From: an uncultured Holophagaceae bacterium
Lineage (GTDB): Bacteria; Acidobacteriota; Holophagae; Holophagales; Holophagaceae
Assembly: GCA_903937385.1 (NCBI GenBank)
Contig: CAIZZF010000026.1
Coordinates: 389,078 to 453,077 of the forward strand
Length of the DNA: 64,000 bases
Reading direction: 5' to 3'
The translations under genes were made by a program, and so were the position numbers. Each line of letters begins with the position of its first letter. Position 1 is the stretch's first letter. The notes below the pieces were generated by a model. It searched no databases, was not told where the DNA came from, and saw only the letters and a program-made list of their open reading frames with translations. Shown one piece after another: positions 44,776 through 54,789 of the stretch.

Positions 44776-44901
44776 GGTTGTCTATGTTGTTTTTCAACGG
44801 ACCCTAGGCCGGATGCCGGAAGGAGGGCGGCACGCTTTCCGACCCCTCGGGCCGGGGCCGTGGCCTAGAATGGATGCAACCGTCCCCATCCTGGAGTCCC
44901 C

Positions 44902-45918
44902 ATGCGTCTGAAGGCCCTGCTCTCCGCGCTCCTGCTGACGTCCCTCAGCCTGTCGGCCCAGGACCTTGTCCGCCTGGGGAACCTGAAGTTCGCCCACTAC
45001 GGCGCCGTGTCCTACATGAAGGAGCTCGCCCCCAAGTACAAGCTCAAGATCGAAGAGCGGGTCTTCCCCAAGGGCATCGACATCAACCCGGCCATCGTGG
45101 CGGGCGAGATCGACGCCAGCGCCGCGGCCCTGGACGCCGCCATCGCGGGCCGGGCGGCGGGCGTGCCGATCTACGTGGTGGCAGGCTTCGCCAAGGGCGG
45201 CGCCCGGATCGTGGTGGGCGTGAACTCCGGCATCAAGTCCCTCAAGGACCTGAAGGGCAAGAAGGTGGGCGTGGCCCGGGGCGGCGCCCAGGAGCTGCTG
45301 CTGCTGGCCGAGCTGGGCAAGGCCGGCCTGACCTGGGGCGACAAGCCCGGCAAGGACGTGCTGGTGCTCTACCTCCCCTTCGCGGACCTCAACCAGACCC
45401 TGATGGCGAAGAACATCGACGCCATGTGCCAGAGCGAGCCCTACAGCTCCCAGGCCATCAACAAGAAGTTCGGCGTGGAGCTGATGAAGCCTTACGACAC
45501 ACCTCTGGGCGAGCCCATCCGGGCCCTGGTCATCACCGAGAAGCTGTACAAGGAGCGCCGTGATGTGGCCCAGCGCTTCCTGCTCTGCTTCGTGGAGGCC
45601 ACCAAGAAGTTCATCGACGACCCCAAGACCGCTGAGAAGTTCGTGCGGGAGTCCATGTTCAAGAACCAGATCAGCACCGAGGACTACCAGGACGCCATCG
45701 GCAACTCCCCCTTCTGCTACGACATCTCCCTGGACCACGTGCAGGTGACCACGGACCTCATGGTCCAGTACGGCGTGGGCAAGATGGCCAACCCGCCCAA
45801 GGCCGGTGACTGGGTCAGGCTGGACCTCCTGGCCGAGGCCAAGAAGCAGCTGAAGATCGAAGCCCCCAAGGCCGCTCCCGCCAAGCCGGCCAAGCCCGCG
45901 AAGGCGAAGAAGGGATGA
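44902..45918 (+). CDS. ABC transporter substrate-binding protein (SsuA/TauA/NMT1 type)
   Basis: 338 residues, signal peptide MRLKALLSALLLTSLSLSAQD. The binding-protein core: VRLGNLKFAHYGAVSYMKELAPKY, GARIVVGVNSGIKSLKDLKGKKVGV and AMCQSEPYSSQAI. An unusual Ala/Lys/Pro-rich tail ends the protein (PAKPAKPAKAKKG). First of three genes encoding a nitrate/sulfonate/taurine/bicarbonate-class importer; the ligand is not readable. GGAG lies 8 nt before the ATG and TAGAAT about 30 nt upstream is the likely -10. Confidence 0.87.
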   Translation: MRLKALLSALLLTSLSLSAQDLVRLGNLKFAHYGAVSYMKELAPKYKLKIEERVFPKGIDINPAIVAGEIDASAAALDAAIAGRAAGVPIYVVAGFAKGGARIVVGVNSGIKSLKDLKGKKVGVARGGAQELLLLAELGKAGLTWGDKPGKDVLVLYLPFADLNQTLMAKNIDAMCQSEPYSSQAINKKFGVELMKPYDTPLGEPIRALVITEKLYKERRDVAQRFLLCFVEATKKFIDDPKTAEKFVRESMFKNQISTEDYQDAIGNSPFCYDISLDHVQVTTDLMVQYGVGKMANPPKAGDWVRLDLLAEAKKQLKIEAPKAAPAKPAKPAKAKKG

Positions 45919-46733
45919 AGCGCTACCGCCACGCAGCTTCCGGCGTCCTCGTCCCCCTGGCGGCCATCGGCTTTTGGCAGCTGCTCTCCAGCATGGGCTG
46001 GGTGAACGCCACCATCCTGCCCTCGCCCCTGGCCGTGCTGGTGAAGTGGTGGGCCTACCTGCGGCCCCTGGAGGTCTTCGATCCGGCCCAGGGCTCCTAC
46101 CTCCAGTGGTGTTTCTCGGGCGAGCTCATCCATGACGCCATGGGGAGCCTCTACCGGGTGCTCCTCGGCTTCGCCATCGGCAGCGGCCTGGCCCTGCCCC
46201 TGGGGCTGATCATGGGCTACAGCAAGGTGGCCTACGCACTGTTCAATCCCCTGGTCCAGGTACTCCGCCCCATCCCGCCCATCGCCTACATTCCCCTGTC
46301 GATCCTCTGGTTCGGCCTGGGCAATCCGCCCGCCGTGTTCCTCATCAGCATCGGCGCCTTCTTCCCGATGCTCATGAACACCGTCACGGGTGTCCAGAAC
46401 GTGGACAGCATCTACCTCCGCGTGGGCCGCAACCTGGGCGCCAGCCGGCTCACCCAGTTCACCCGCATCATCCTGCCCGCCGCCACGCCCTACATCTTCA
46501 CCGGCGCGCGCATCGGCATGGGGACCGCCTTCATCGTGGTCATCGTGTCCGAGATGATCGCCGTGAACAACGGCCTGGGCTACCGCATCCTGGAGGCCCG
46601 CGAGTATCTCTGGTCGGACAAGATCATCGCCGGCATGTTCACCATTGGCCTGTTGGGCCTGGGCATCGACACCCTCATGAGCCGCCTCAGCTCGCACCTG
46701 CTGAAGTGGCACCGCGGCCTGGAGCAGGGATGA
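45915..46733 (+). CDS. ABC transporter permease (SsuC/TauC type)
   Basis: 272 residues, about six helices. The EAA-like loop is RVGRNLGASRLTQFTRIILPAATPYIFTGARIGMG. GTAFIVVIVSEMIAVNNGLGYRI is typical of the NitB/SsuC family. It starts with an ATGA overlap with the binding-protein gene and overlaps the ATPase start, so the three are coupled. Confidence 0.92.
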   Translation: MKRYRHAASGVLVPLAAIGFWQLLSSMGWVNATILPSPLAVLVKWWAYLRPLEVFDPAQGSYLQWCFSGELIHDAMGSLYRVLLGFAIGSGLALPLGLIMGYSKVAYALFNPLVQVLRPIPPIAYIPLSILWFGLGNPPAVFLISIGAFFPMLMNTVTGVQNVDSIYLRVGRNLGASRLTQFTRIILPAATPYIFTGARIGMGTAFIVVIVSEMIAVNNGLGYRILEAREYLWSDKIIAGMFTIGLLGLGIDTLMSRLSSHLLKWHRGLEQG

Positions 46734-47530
46734 CCGAGACCTCCCACATCTCCGTCCAGGACGTCTCCAAGGTCTTCGAAAGCGGTGGCCAGGAAGTGCA
46801 CGCCCTGAAGGCCATCAACCTGGAGATCCCCCAGGGCCAGTTCGTCTGCCTGCTGGGCCCCTCGGGCTGTGGCAAGTCCACACTGCTGAACGCCGTGGCC
46901 GGCTTCAGCCTGCCCACCGCTGGCGTCATCACCGTCGAGGGTGCCGTCATCACCGAGCCCGGCCCCGACCGCGGCATGGTGTTCCAGGAGTACGCGCTGT
47001 TCCCCTGGATGACCGTGGAGCAGAACGTGGCCTTCGGACTGGAGATCAAGGGAGTGGACAAGGCCGCCATCGAGGCCAAGGTGGCCGAGCTGCTGGCCAT
47101 GCTCAACCTCACGGACTTCAGGAAGCGCTTCCCCAAGGACCTGAGCGGCGGCATGCGGCAGCGCGTGGCCATCGCCCGGGTGCTGGCCCTGGACTCGCCG
47201 ATCATGCTCATGGACGAGCCCTTCGGCGCCCTGGACGCCCTCACCCGCCGCAACCTGCAGGACGAGCTGCTGCGGATCTGGACTGAGCTGAAGAAGACCA
47301 TTCTCTTCGTCACCCACAGCATCGAGGAGGCCCTCTACCTGGCGGACCGCACCGTGGTGATGACCTACCGCCCGGGCACCGTCAAGTGCGACATCGCCGT
47401 GGACCTCCCCCGGCCCCGGGACGTGGCCAGCCCCGCCTTCAACACCCTGAAAAAGGACTTGAGCCAGCTGCTCATGGAAGAGCAGAGCCGGCACAACCAG
47501 GCCGAGTTCCGCGGTGCGGCGGTGGACTGA
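46730..47530 (+). CDS. ABC transporter ATP-binding protein (SsuB/TauB type)
   Basis: 266 residues from MTETSHISVQDVSKVFESGG. Walker A LLGPSGCGKSTLLNAVAG, signature LSGGMRQRVAIARVLA, Walker B IMLMDEPFGALDALTR and the H-loop FVTHSIEEALYLADR. ATGA overlap at 46730 with the permease. Last gene of the importer operon. The track start is eight codons earlier. Confidence 0.94.
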   Translation: MTETSHISVQDVSKVFESGGQEVHALKAINLEIPQGQFVCLLGPSGCGKSTLLNAVAGFSLPTAGVITVEGAVITEPGPDRGMVFQEYALFPWMTVEQNVAFGLEIKGVDKAAIEAKVAELLAMLNLTDFRKRFPKDLSGGMRQRVAIARVLALDSPIMLMDEPFGALDALTRRNLQDELLRIWTELKKTILFVTHSIEEALYLADRTVVMTYRPGTVKCDIAVDLPRPRDVASPAFNTLKKDLSQLLMEEQSRHNQAEFRGAAVD

Positions 47531-47593
47531 GGCCGTCCGTCTCAGGCGTCTCTGGCTCCAGCCCCACGACCTTCAAAGCACCGGAAGAACCCC

Positions 47594-48079
47594 ATGCCTG
47601 GAAACCTCACCCTGAGTGCAGCCCTGCTGGTCGTCCTCATGGCCTGCACCCCCGCCCCTACCGTGCCCATCGCTTCGGTGGACTGCGGCCCCCAGCCCAG
47701 CCTCGAAGAGGCGAAACGCCGGGTGAGGGTGGTGGCTGAGAGGACCCTTTGGGGGCCCAACACCGAGATCAAGGACGTGACCGTCGGGGCCAAGACCCGC
47801 TGGTATCGCCACCTGACGGACCAGTGGCCGCGGTCCAGGCCTGCGGGCGCAACCCTGGAAGGGTGGCTGATCACCTTCCAGGCCAAGCCCACGAACACCC
47901 TGAATCCTTACCTACCCTTCCGAACCGTGGAAGCCCTGGTGGATAGGGACGGGGCTGTCCACTGGCGGACCGGGGAAGCGTGGGGTCGGCAGCAGGACAG
48001 ATGGCCCGGCCATCCCCCGTCGCAGCCCACGGCGCCACCCCCGCCCCCGGCACCGATGCCTCTGCCTTCGCGCATCTAG
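47594..48079 (+). CDS. Putative lipoprotein of unknown function
   Basis: 161 residues. MPGNLTLSAALLVVLMACTPAPT carries a lipobox (LMAC, Cys about 18). The mature part has TEIKDVTVGAKTRWYRHLTDQWP and a Pro-rich tail (TAPPPPPAPMPLP). No family recognised. The gene is convergent with the 104-aa membrane protein, 5 bp apart. Confidence 0.6.
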   Translation: MPGNLTLSAALLVVLMACTPAPTVPIASVDCGPQPSLEEAKRRVRVVAERTLWGPNTEIKDVTVGAKTRWYRHLTDQWPRSRPAGATLEGWLITFQAKPTNTLNPYLPFRTVEALVDRDGAVHWRTGEAWGRQQDRWPGHPPSQPTAPPPPPAPMPLPSRI

Positions 48080-48084
48080 CTGGC

Positions 48085-48399
48085 TCAGGCCACCGGCCCC
48101 GGCGGCAAGGCCGGGTCGGGCTCGCCGCGGCCCTTGGTGGCCAGAGCCACAGCCAGGGTCCAGAGGGGCGCCATGTTGAGGTAGGGAATCCACTCCGTCA
48201 GGAAGGAGGGCAGGAAGGCCCAGTGGAAGCCCACCAACGCCCAGAGCGCACCCATGGCGACGCAGTCCAGCCCGGCCCCCACGAACCATCCCACGGGACC
48301 CGCGGCCTCGGCGGGAATCTGGATGGCGTCGACACTGAGCGCGATGGCCCAGGCCAGGCGGATGCGGGCCCGGCTGAGGGGCGGCTTGGCGTTCGACAT
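48085..48399 (-). CDS. Small membrane protein of unknown function
   Basis: 104 residues with two to three hydrophobic segments (WFVGAGLDCVAMGALWALVGFHWAFLPSFLTEWIPYLNMAPLWTLAVAL). TAGACT lies exactly 6 nt before the ATG, matching the leaderless pattern. Divergent from the hemerythrin fusion gene. The family is not recognised, though small membrane proteins with this layout are common in this group. Confidence 0.65.
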   Translation of the reverse strand: MSNAKPPLSRARIRLAWAIALSVDAIQIPAEAAGPVGWFVGAGLDCVAMGALWALVGFHWAFLPSFLTEWIPYLNMAPLWTLAVALATKGRGEPDPALPPGPVA

Positions 48400-48467
48400 G
48401 ACGGCAGTCTACAGGATTTACTCGCCAGTCCGGCTCCTCCGGTGGACACTCCATCCACGGGAACGTG

Positions 48468-49481
48468 ATGATCCAGATCAAATGGAAAGACCGCTACAAC
48501 ATCGGCTACGGCGAGATCGATGCTCAGCACCGGAGCCTGCTGGACCTGCTCAACGAACTGAGCGGCCTCATCGGCGAGCGCCAGGATCCAGCGGTGGTCG
48601 GAGCCGTCTTCAGCCGCCTCTGTGACTACGTCCGGCTCCACTTCAGCACCGAGGAGAGACTGCTCGAGGCCTGTGCCTATCCACGACTGGCGGACCACCG
48701 GGACCTGCATGCCCGGTTCGTGGACAAGCTGCTGGAGCTGAACCGCGGCTTCGACCCCACGGATCCCCGCCTGCTCACGGAGACCTCGGACTTCCTCAAG
48801 CACTGGTATCTGGAGCACATCACGAAGGCAGACCAGGACTATGCGCCCTTCCTGCAGCGTCACCCGCCCGAGAGCCCTCTCCAGGCCCTCATCTTCGACT
48901 TCGGCAACGTGCAGTACCGCTTTGACAACAGCCGCTTCCTGGCAGGCCTGTCCCGGCTCTGCGGCCGTTCCACCGAGGAGCTGAAGCGGGCGATCTACGA
49001 TGATTCTTCCCTGAGTCTGGACTACGAAGCCGGGCGCATCGACTCTCCGACTTTTCTCGCCGGCGTGTCCGCCCGGTGTGGCCGGGAGCTGACGGAGGCG
49101 GAGTTCCTCCCGGTCTTCACGGACATCTTTACGCCCATCAACAGCACCCTGGAGCTGATCCGGAAGCTGAAGCCCGCCTACCGCATCGGCCTGCTGTCGA
49201 ACACCAGCCCCTGGCACTTTGAGCATGCCATCCGGACCAGCCCGATCTTCCCTCTCTTTGATGCCGTCACCCTCTCCTACGAGGTGGGGGCCAGCAAGCC
49301 GGATCCCCGCATCTACCAGGACGCCCTGACCAAGCTGGCCCTGCCACCGGAGGCCTGCGTCTACATCGACGACCTGCCGCCCTTCGCCGAGGCGGCCACG
49401 AAGCTGGGGCTGACCGGCCTCACCTACACCACACCCGTGGCCCTCATGGCCCAGCTGCGCCAGCTGAAGGTGGCGTTCTGA
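48468..49481 (+). CDS. Hemerythrin domain fused to a YihX-like HAD phosphatase
   Basis: 337 residues from ATG 48468 (GTG 48465 also possible). Residues 1-132 are a bacteriohemerythrin: IQIKWKDRYNIGYGEIDAQHRSL with diiron ligands H21, H58, E62, H77, H81, H117 and D122, all present. Residues about 138-337 are a HAD phosphatase: motif I IFDFGNVQYRFD (Asp plus the GNV form seen in YihX), motif II LLSNTSPWHF, Lys in GASKPDP and motif IV VYIDDLPPFAEAA. Hemerythrin binds O2 reversibly, so O2 or redox may control the phosphatase. I know no named protein with this pair, so the fusion itself is the notable point. No frame shift is seen at the join. Confidence 0.85.
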   Translation: MIQIKWKDRYNIGYGEIDAQHRSLLDLLNELSGLIGERQDPAVVGAVFSRLCDYVRLHFSTEERLLEACAYPRLADHRDLHARFVDKLLELNRGFDPTDPRLLTETSDFLKHWYLEHITKADQDYAPFLQRHPPESPLQALIFDFGNVQYRFDNSRFLAGLSRLCGRSTEELKRAIYDDSSLSLDYEAGRIDSPTFLAGVSARCGRELTEAEFLPVFTDIFTPINSTLELIRKLKPAYRIGLLSNTSPWHFEHAIRTSPIFPLFDAVTLSYEVGASKPDPRIYQDALTKLALPPEACVYIDDLPPFAEAATKLGLTGLTYTTPVALMAQLRQLKVAF

Positions 49482-49522
49482 TCCCGGCGCCCCCGCCCCC
49501 TTCGGATGGCCTGCAGGACGGG

Positions 49523-50089
49523 GTGCGGCCCACCCGGGCCGAGCTCTTCCTGGGCTTCTTCAAGATCGGCCTCTCGGGCTTTGGCGGTGTGCTGCCCCAC
49601 GCCCGGCGCCTGCTGGTGGATGACCGCCGCTGGCTCACGGACCGGCAGTTCACGGAGCTCCTGGGGCTCGGCCAGACCCTGCCCGGTCCCAACGTCCTCA
49701 ACATGGCCGTGGTCATCGGCGCCCGCTGCCATGGCTGGCAGGGTTCCGTGCTCGCGGGCCTCGGGCTCATGGCCGCACCCCTGGTCATCGTCCTGTCCCT
49801 GGCCAGCCTCTATGGCCATTTCGCCCACTCGGCCCGCCTCGCCCAGGTGCTGGCCGGGATCGCCGCAGCGGCGGCCGGGCTGGTCCTCGCCACGGGTGGC
49901 CGCCTGGCCACCAAGCTGGACCGCGATGCAGGTTCCCTCCTGATGGTCCTGGCCGCCTTCCTCGCGGTCTTCTGGCTGCGCCTGCCCCTCCTGGGCATGC
50001 TGGTGGTGCTGGCGCCCATCAGCATCGGCCTCGGCTGGCACAGCCTCCGGCGCGAAGGCCTGGCCGGGCAGAACGGAGGGCGCCCGTGA
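49523..50089 (+). CDS. Chromate transporter, N-terminal-half type (short-chain CHR)
   Basis: 188 residues with five or six helices. FFKIGLSGFGGVLPHARRLLVDDRRWLTDRQFTELLGLGQTLPGPNVLNMAVVIG is the CHR signature (G-F-G-G and GPNV). Length is half a standard ChrA, so it works as a heterodimer with the next gene. GTG start at 49523; the exact start is uncertain. Overlaps the next gene by ATGA-type contact. Chromate/sulfate exchange is the family function, but many members are uncharacterised. Confidence 0.87.
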   Translation: MRPTRAELFLGFFKIGLSGFGGVLPHARRLLVDDRRWLTDRQFTELLGLGQTLPGPNVLNMAVVIGARCHGWQGSVLAGLGLMAAPLVIVLSLASLYGHFAHSARLAQVLAGIAAAAAGLVLATGGRLATKLDRDAGSLLMVLAAFLAVFWLRLPLLGMLVVLAPISIGLGWHSLRREGLAGQNGGRP

Positions 50090-50616
50090 CCACGCCGTCT
50101 CTGACCGCACTCTTCCTGCGCTTCAGCCTGTTCTCGCTCATGGCCGTGGGCGGCGCCACGGCCCTCATCCCCGAGATGCACCGCCAGGTTGTGGACCTCC
50201 ATGGCTGGATGAGCACCGCGGACTTCACGGCCCTCTTCGCCATCGCCCAGGCGGCCCCCGGCCCCAACGTGATCTTCGTGAGCCTCATCGGGTGGAGGCT
50301 GGCCGGCATCCCGGGGGCCCTCGTGTGCACCCTCGGCATGTGCCTCCCCGCCGCCGTCCTCGCCTTCGCCGTGGGCCGGATCTGGGACCGCTTCCAGCAC
50401 TCGCCCTGGCGCAAGGCCATCGAGCGCGGCCTGGCCCCCCTCACCATCGGCCTGGTGCTTGGCAGCGGCTGCCTGCTGGCCAAGGCCACCAGCACCCACT
50501 GGCAGCTTGGCCTCGTCGCCGCCGCCAGCGCCGGGCTCTCCTACCGCTCTGGCCGCAATCCCCTCTGGTGGCTGGCCGGGGCGGCCCTGCTGGGCGGCCT
50601 GGGGCTGCTGGCCTAG
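50086..50616 (+). CDS. Chromate transporter, C-terminal-half type (short-chain CHR)
   Basis: 176 residues, the partner of the gene before it. RFSLFSLMAVGGATALIPEMHRQVVDLHGWM and AQAAPGPNVIFVSLIGWRLAG carry the second CHR signature. The GTG start lies 4 bp before the upstream stop. Convergent with the PPOX-fold gene, stops overlapping by 4 bp. The pair replaces a single long ChrA. Confidence 0.87.
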   Translation: MTTPSLTALFLRFSLFSLMAVGGATALIPEMHRQVVDLHGWMSTADFTALFAIAQAAPGPNVIFVSLIGWRLAGIPGALVCTLGMCLPAAVLAFAVGRIWDRFQHSPWRKAIERGLAPLTIGLVLGSGCLLAKATSTHWQLGLVAAASAGLSYRSGRNPLWWLAGAALLGGLGLLA

Positions 50617-51089
50617 CGCCGGGCCTTGCCGGTGACGCGCTCGATCTCGATGCGGAAGACCGTGACGCGGGCCAGGTTCTTCTCGATCCCCTCCCGCACC
50701 TGCTCCGGGTGCTGCGCCGCGAAGCGCTGGCCGATGGCCTGGAGGGCGGCGACCCGGGCCGCCGCGTCGTGGACCTGGACCGCCCGGCCGAAGACGATGG
50801 CGCTCTGGTAGCGGGTGGAGAGCTCCGCCGGCAGCACCTCCGCCTGGGTGACCACGCAGTAGGAGACCCGGGCATCGCCCGCCAGGTTGTCGAGCTTGTG
50901 GCCCTCGGTGGCCGAGTGGAGGAACAGCGCGCCGTCCACCAGGACATGGTTCACGGGCACCGCGTAGGGCCAGCCGTCCCAGCCCACGGTGGCGAGCACG
51001 CCGAACTCCGCCTGGGCCAGGAGGGCCCAGGCCTCCGCCGAAGTTAGCTCCCGCTCGCAACGCCGCACGGGGAGGTTGGGCGCGCTCAT
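50613..51089 (-). CDS. PPOX-type FMN-binding split-barrel protein (NimA-like)
   Basis: 158 residues from [69 protein letters not shown]. The split-barrel core (FGVLATVGxDGxPYAVPV, FHSAxxGxKxxxL) is typical of the pyridoxamine-5'-phosphate-oxidase-like NimA/Pyridox_ox_2 group, often flavin binding. ATG 51089 overlaps the mutS stop (ATGA), so it is translated with mutS. Redox role only inferred. Confidence 0.86.
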   Translation of the reverse strand: MSAPNLPVRRCERELTSAEAWALLAQAEFGVLATVGWDGWPYAVPVNHVLVDGALFLHSATEGHKLDNLAGDARVSYCVVTQAEVLPAELSTRYQSAIVFGRAVQVHDAAARVAALQAIGQRFAAQHPEQVREGIEKNLARVTVFRIEIERVTGKARR

Positions 51090-53605
51090 GACCGCTTCCC
51101 GGCAATCCAGTTCAGCGCCTCCAGGGGCGTCATGCGGTTCAGGTCCAGGGCCTCCAGCTCGGTGCGGAGGCTGTCGGGTTCCACCTCGAACATCGGCAGG
51201 GCCGGCTGCGAAGCCATGGGGGGCCGAGGCGGCGCCTCCGGGGCCTGGGCCAGCAGGCGCTGGGCCTTCTGGATGACGGACTTGGGCAGCCCCGCGAGCC
51301 GCGCCACCTGGATGCCGTAGCTGCGGTCCGCGGGCCCCGGCGCCACGCGGTGGAGGAAGTGCAGCTGCTCCTCCCACTCCTGGACCTCCACGTGGAGGTT
51401 CTGGATCCGCGAGTCCTCCGCGAGCTTCGTCATCTCGAAGTAGTGCGTGGCGAACAGGGTGCGCGGCGCACCGCCCTTCAGGTCCCGCAGGAACAGCGCG
51501 ATGGCCTCGGCCAGGGCCAGACCGTCCCGGGTGCTGGTGCCGCGGCCGATCTCGTCGAGGATCACCAGGCTCGCGGCGGTGGCCTGGTTGAGGATCCGAG
51601 CCGTCTCGGTCATCTCGACCATGAAGGTGGACTGCCCCTTGGCGAGCTGGTCCGACGCGCCGATGCGGGTGAAGATGCGGTCCACGAGACCGAACCGCAT
51701 GAGCTCGGCGGGCACGAAGGAGCCACTCTGGGCCAGCACCACCAGCAGGGCCGAGGTCCGCAGGAAGGTGGACTTGCCGCCCATGTTGGGGCCCGTCACC
51801 ACGGCCATGGGCTGGGCGGCGCTGAACTGCAGGTCGTTGGGAATGCACTCGCGCCCCAGGCGGAATTCAAGCATGGGGTGGCGGGCCGAGACCAGGGTCA
51901 GCTCCCGCTCCTCGCCCAGCTCAGGTCGGCTCCAGCCCGAGAGCCGCGCCCGCTCGGCCAGGGCCGCCAGCACATCCAGGGTGGCCACGGCGCGGGCTAG
52001 GCCGGTCAGGTCCGCGCGGTGTTCCAGCACCAGGGCCAGCAGGCGCTGGAACTGGACGGCCTCCAGGCGGGCCTGGTCGCTCTCGGCGCTCAGCAGCCGC
52101 TGCTCGAAGGCCACCAGCTTCTCGGTGGTGAACCGCTCGGCGTTGGCCAGGGTCTGCTTGCGGAGGAAGTGCGCGGGCACCGCGCCCAGGTTCGACTTCG
52201 TGATCTCGAAGTAGTAGCCGAAGACCCGGTTGTACTTGATCTTCAGGCTCTGGATTCCACTCAGCCGGCGCTCTTCCTCCTCCAGCTCGAGCATCACCTG
52301 GCGCGCGTCCCGGGCAAGGCGGCGCACTGCGTCCAGCTCGGGATCGACACCCTCGCGGATGACGCCGCCCTTCTCCAGGTCCAGGGGGGGCGCTTCGGCG
52401 AGGCTGCGCTGAAGGTCCAGGAGCAGCTCTCCACAGAGCGGCGTCTCCCCGGGCCAGAGCCCGAGCTCGGCCACCTCCGAAGCCCAGCCCTCGTCCTGCA
52501 GGCGGGCGGGCAGCTTCTGAAGCACCGCAAGGCCCTCGCGCAGCTGGCCCAGCTCGGGTGGCGAGGCGAGGCCCAGGGCCACGCGGCCCAGCAGGCGATC
52601 CAGGTCCGGCACCTGGGAGAGCAGCGTCTGGATGGGCCCCCGGCGGCGGTCCTCCGTGAGCCAGGCCACCTGGGACCAGCGCCGCTCCAGGGTGCCGCGA
52701 TCCCGCAGCGGTTGTTCGAGCCAGCCCTTGAGCAGACGCGAGCCCATGCGGGTGCGGCACTGGTCCAGCAGCGCCATCAATGACCCGGCGCGGCCGCCAT
52801 CCATGCCGTTGGCCAGCACCTCCAGGTGCCGGGCGCTGGTGGCATCCAGCAGGGGCCCCGCGGCGCCCAGCTCCAGGCTCACGCCCTGCAGGTGCGCAGG
52901 CCTGCCCTTCTGGGTGGCCTCCACGTGGTCGAGCAGCGCCGCCAGCGCGCCCAGGGCCGCGGGATAGGGATCCAGACCCACGCCCTCCAGGTGCTGCCAG
53001 CCGAAGAAGGCGAGCACCTGCTGTTTGGCCCGGGAGGCCTCGAAGCGCCAGGCGGGCAGCCGGGTGCGGGCCGCCTCCAGGTCCGCCAGCTCCGGGGAAC
53101 CCTCGGCCAGGATCAGCTCCTGCGGGGCGAGCCGCTCCAGGGTGGCGTGGAGGGCCTCGTCGCCCTCGCCCGGGATCACCCGCAGGGCCCCCGAGGCCAG
53201 CTGCAGCAGGGCCAGCCCCCAGGCCGGACCCACGCGATGCAGGGCGCAGAGCCACCGGGCGTCGTCGTCCAGCCAGGTTCCGGGGGTGATGATGCGCTTG
53301 ATGGCGCGGGGCAGCAGGCCCTTCACGTCCTCGGCCTTGGCCGTGGGCTCGGCGATGGCGGCGGAGAAGCCTGCGGCCAGCAGCTTGGGCAGGTAGGACT
53401 CCAGAGCGAAGTGGGGCACCCCGCACATGGGGGTCTCGCCCTCGGTGCCCTTGCCGCGCTGGGTGAGGGCGATCTCCATGACCGGCGCGGCCCGCACCGC
53501 GTCCTCCCCGATGAGCTCGTAGAAGTCCCCCATGCGCGTCAGCAGGATGGCGTCGCCCGCCTCGCGCTTGAGGCCCGCGATCTGCTGCATCATCGGGGTG
53601 GACAT
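51086..53605 (-). CDS. mutS: DNA mismatch repair protein MutS
   Basis: 839 residues from [36 protein letters not shown] (mismatch-binding FYE in domain I). Walker A is [20 protein letters not shown], Walker [20 protein letters not shown], followed by [13 protein letters not shown]. It recognises mispairs and starts repair. The track ORF adds 76 unlikely residues; ATG 53605 suits the family. It is divergent from the hydroxyglutarate oxidase. No mutL is in the window. The C-terminal DNA-tether ([17 protein letters not shown]) is intact. Confidence 0.97.
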   Translation of the reverse strand: MSTPMMQQIAGLKREAGDAILLTRMGDFYELIGEDAVRAAPVMEIALTQRGKGTEGETPMCGVPHFALESYLPKLLAAGFSAAIAEPTAKAEDVKGLLPRAIKRIITPGTWLDDDARWLCALHRVGPAWGLALLQLASGALRVIPGEGDEALHATLERLAPQELILAEGSPELADLEAARTRLPAWRFEASRAKQQVLAFFGWQHLEGVGLDPYPAALGALAALLDHVEATQKGRPAHLQGVSLELGAAGPLLDATSARHLEVLANGMDGGRAGSLMALLDQCRTRMGSRLLKGWLEQPLRDRGTLERRWSQVAWLTEDRRRGPIQTLLSQVPDLDRLLGRVALGLASPPELGQLREGLAVLQKLPARLQDEGWASEVAELGLWPGETPLCGELLLDLQRSLAEAPPLDLEKGGVIREGVDPELDAVRRLARDARQVMLELEEEERRLSGIQSLKIKYNRVFGYYFEITKSNLGAVPAHFLRKQTLANAERFTTEKLVAFEQRLLSAESDQARLEAVQFQRLLALVLEHRADLTGLARAVATLDVLAALAERARLSGWSRPELGEERELTLVSARHPMLEFRLGRECIPNDLQFSAAQPMAVVTGPNMGGKSTFLRTSALLVVLAQSGSFVPAELMRFGLVDRIFTRIGASDQLAKGQSTFMVEMTETARILNQATAASLVILDEIGRGTSTRDGLALAEAIALFLRDLKGGAPRTLFATHYFEMTKLAEDSRIQNLHVEVQEWEEQLHFLHRVAPGPADRSYGIQVARLAGLPKSVIQKAQRLLAQAPEAPPRPPMASQPALPMFEVEPDSLRTELEALDLNRMTPLEALNWIAGKRS

Positions 53606-53680
53606 GGGGAGCCTGGGGAACCGTGGGAACACCGATCTTCCCACATTCGGCGGGAACCCGCTGACGCTAGGATGGTTCCC

Positions 53681-54772
53681 ATGGAACGCGTGGAGTGTGT
53701 CGTCATCGGTGCCGGGGTGGTGGGGCTGGCCCTGGCGCGGGAGCTGGCGCTGCGGGGTCGCGAGGTGGTGGTGCTCGAGGCGGAGGACCACATCGGCACG
53801 GGGATCAGCTCCCGCAACAGCGAGGTCATCCACGCCGGCATCTACTATCCGACGGGTTCACTCAGGGCCCAGCTCTGCGTGGCGGGCAACCGGGCCCTCT
53901 ACGCCTTCTGCGCGGCGCATGGCGTGGCCCACCGGCGCTGCGGCAAGCTGATCGTGGCCGCGGCCGAGAGCGACCTGCCCGCCCTGGCGCGCATTCGCGC
54001 CCAGGCCGAAGCCAACGGCGTGCCCGACCTCCGGTGGCTGAGCGCGGCCGAGGCCCTGGCCTTGGAGCCCCGCCTTCGCTGTGCGGCAGCCCTGCACTCC
54101 GAGGGCACGGGCATCATCGATAGCCACGGCCTCATGCGCGCCCTGCGGCTGGACGCCGAGACCCACGGTGCCGCCGTGGTTCTGAAGAGCCCGGTCCTGG
54201 GTGGCCATCCGACCTCCGACGGGCTCGAGGTCCGTGTCGGTGGAGACGAGCCCATGACGCTCCTGGCGGCTCAGGTCTTCAACGCCGCGGGCCTCGGCGC
54301 CCAGCGCGTGGCGCAGGGCTTCGAGGGCCTCCGCCCCGGCAGCGTCCCGGCCCTGCACCTGGCCAAGGGCAACTACTACAGCCTGGCGGGGGCGGCGCCA
54401 TTCTCCCGGCTGGTCTACCCCATTCCCTCCCAGGGCGGCCTGGGCGTGCACCTTACCCTGGACCTGGGCGGGCAGGCCCGGTTCGGACCCGACGTGGAGT
54501 GGGTCGATCGGGAGGACTACGACGTGGACCCGCGCCGGGCCAACGGCTTCTACGCCGAGATCCGCCGCTACTGGCCCGGCTTGCCGGATGGGGCGCTCCA
54601 GCCCGCCTACGCCGGCATCCGGCCCAAGATTCACGGTCCCGGAGAGCCCACGCCGGACTTTGTCCTCCAGCGGGAGGATGCCCACGGCCTGCCCGGGCTG
54701 GTGAACCTCTTCGGCATCGAGAGCCCGGGCCTCACCGCCTGCCTCGCCCTGGCGGAGGAGGTGGCGGGCTGA
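53681..54772 (+). CDS. L-2-hydroxyglutarate oxidase-like FAD oxidoreductase
   Basis: 363 residues from [61 protein letters not shown]. The FAD loop GAGVVGLA and the [14 protein letters not shown] segment are strong signs of LhgO/L2HGDH (DAO superfamily); the C-terminal [15 protein letters not shown] and [18 protein letters not shown] also match. It oxidises L-2-hydroxyglutarate (or similar 2-hydroxyacids) to 2-oxoglutarate. TAGGAT lies 7 nt before the ATG. The track ORF begins in mutS and is rejected. Confidence 0.87.
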   Translation: MERVECVVIGAGVVGLALARELALRGREVVVLEAEDHIGTGISSRNSEVIHAGIYYPTGSLRAQLCVAGNRALYAFCAAHGVAHRRCGKLIVAAAESDLPALARIRAQAEANGVPDLRWLSAAEALALEPRLRCAAALHSEGTGIIDSHGLMRALRLDAETHGAAVVLKSPVLGGHPTSDGLEVRVGGDEPMTLLAAQVFNAAGLGAQRVAQGFEGLRPGSVPALHLAKGNYYSLAGAAPFSRLVYPIPSQGGLGVHLTLDLGGQARFGPDVEWVDREDYDVDPRRANGFYAEIRRYWPGLPDGALQPAYAGIRPKIHGPGEPTPDFVLQREDAHGLPGLVNLFGIESPGLTACLALAEEVAG

Positions 54773-54789
54773 AGGGGCTACCCTGGGGC

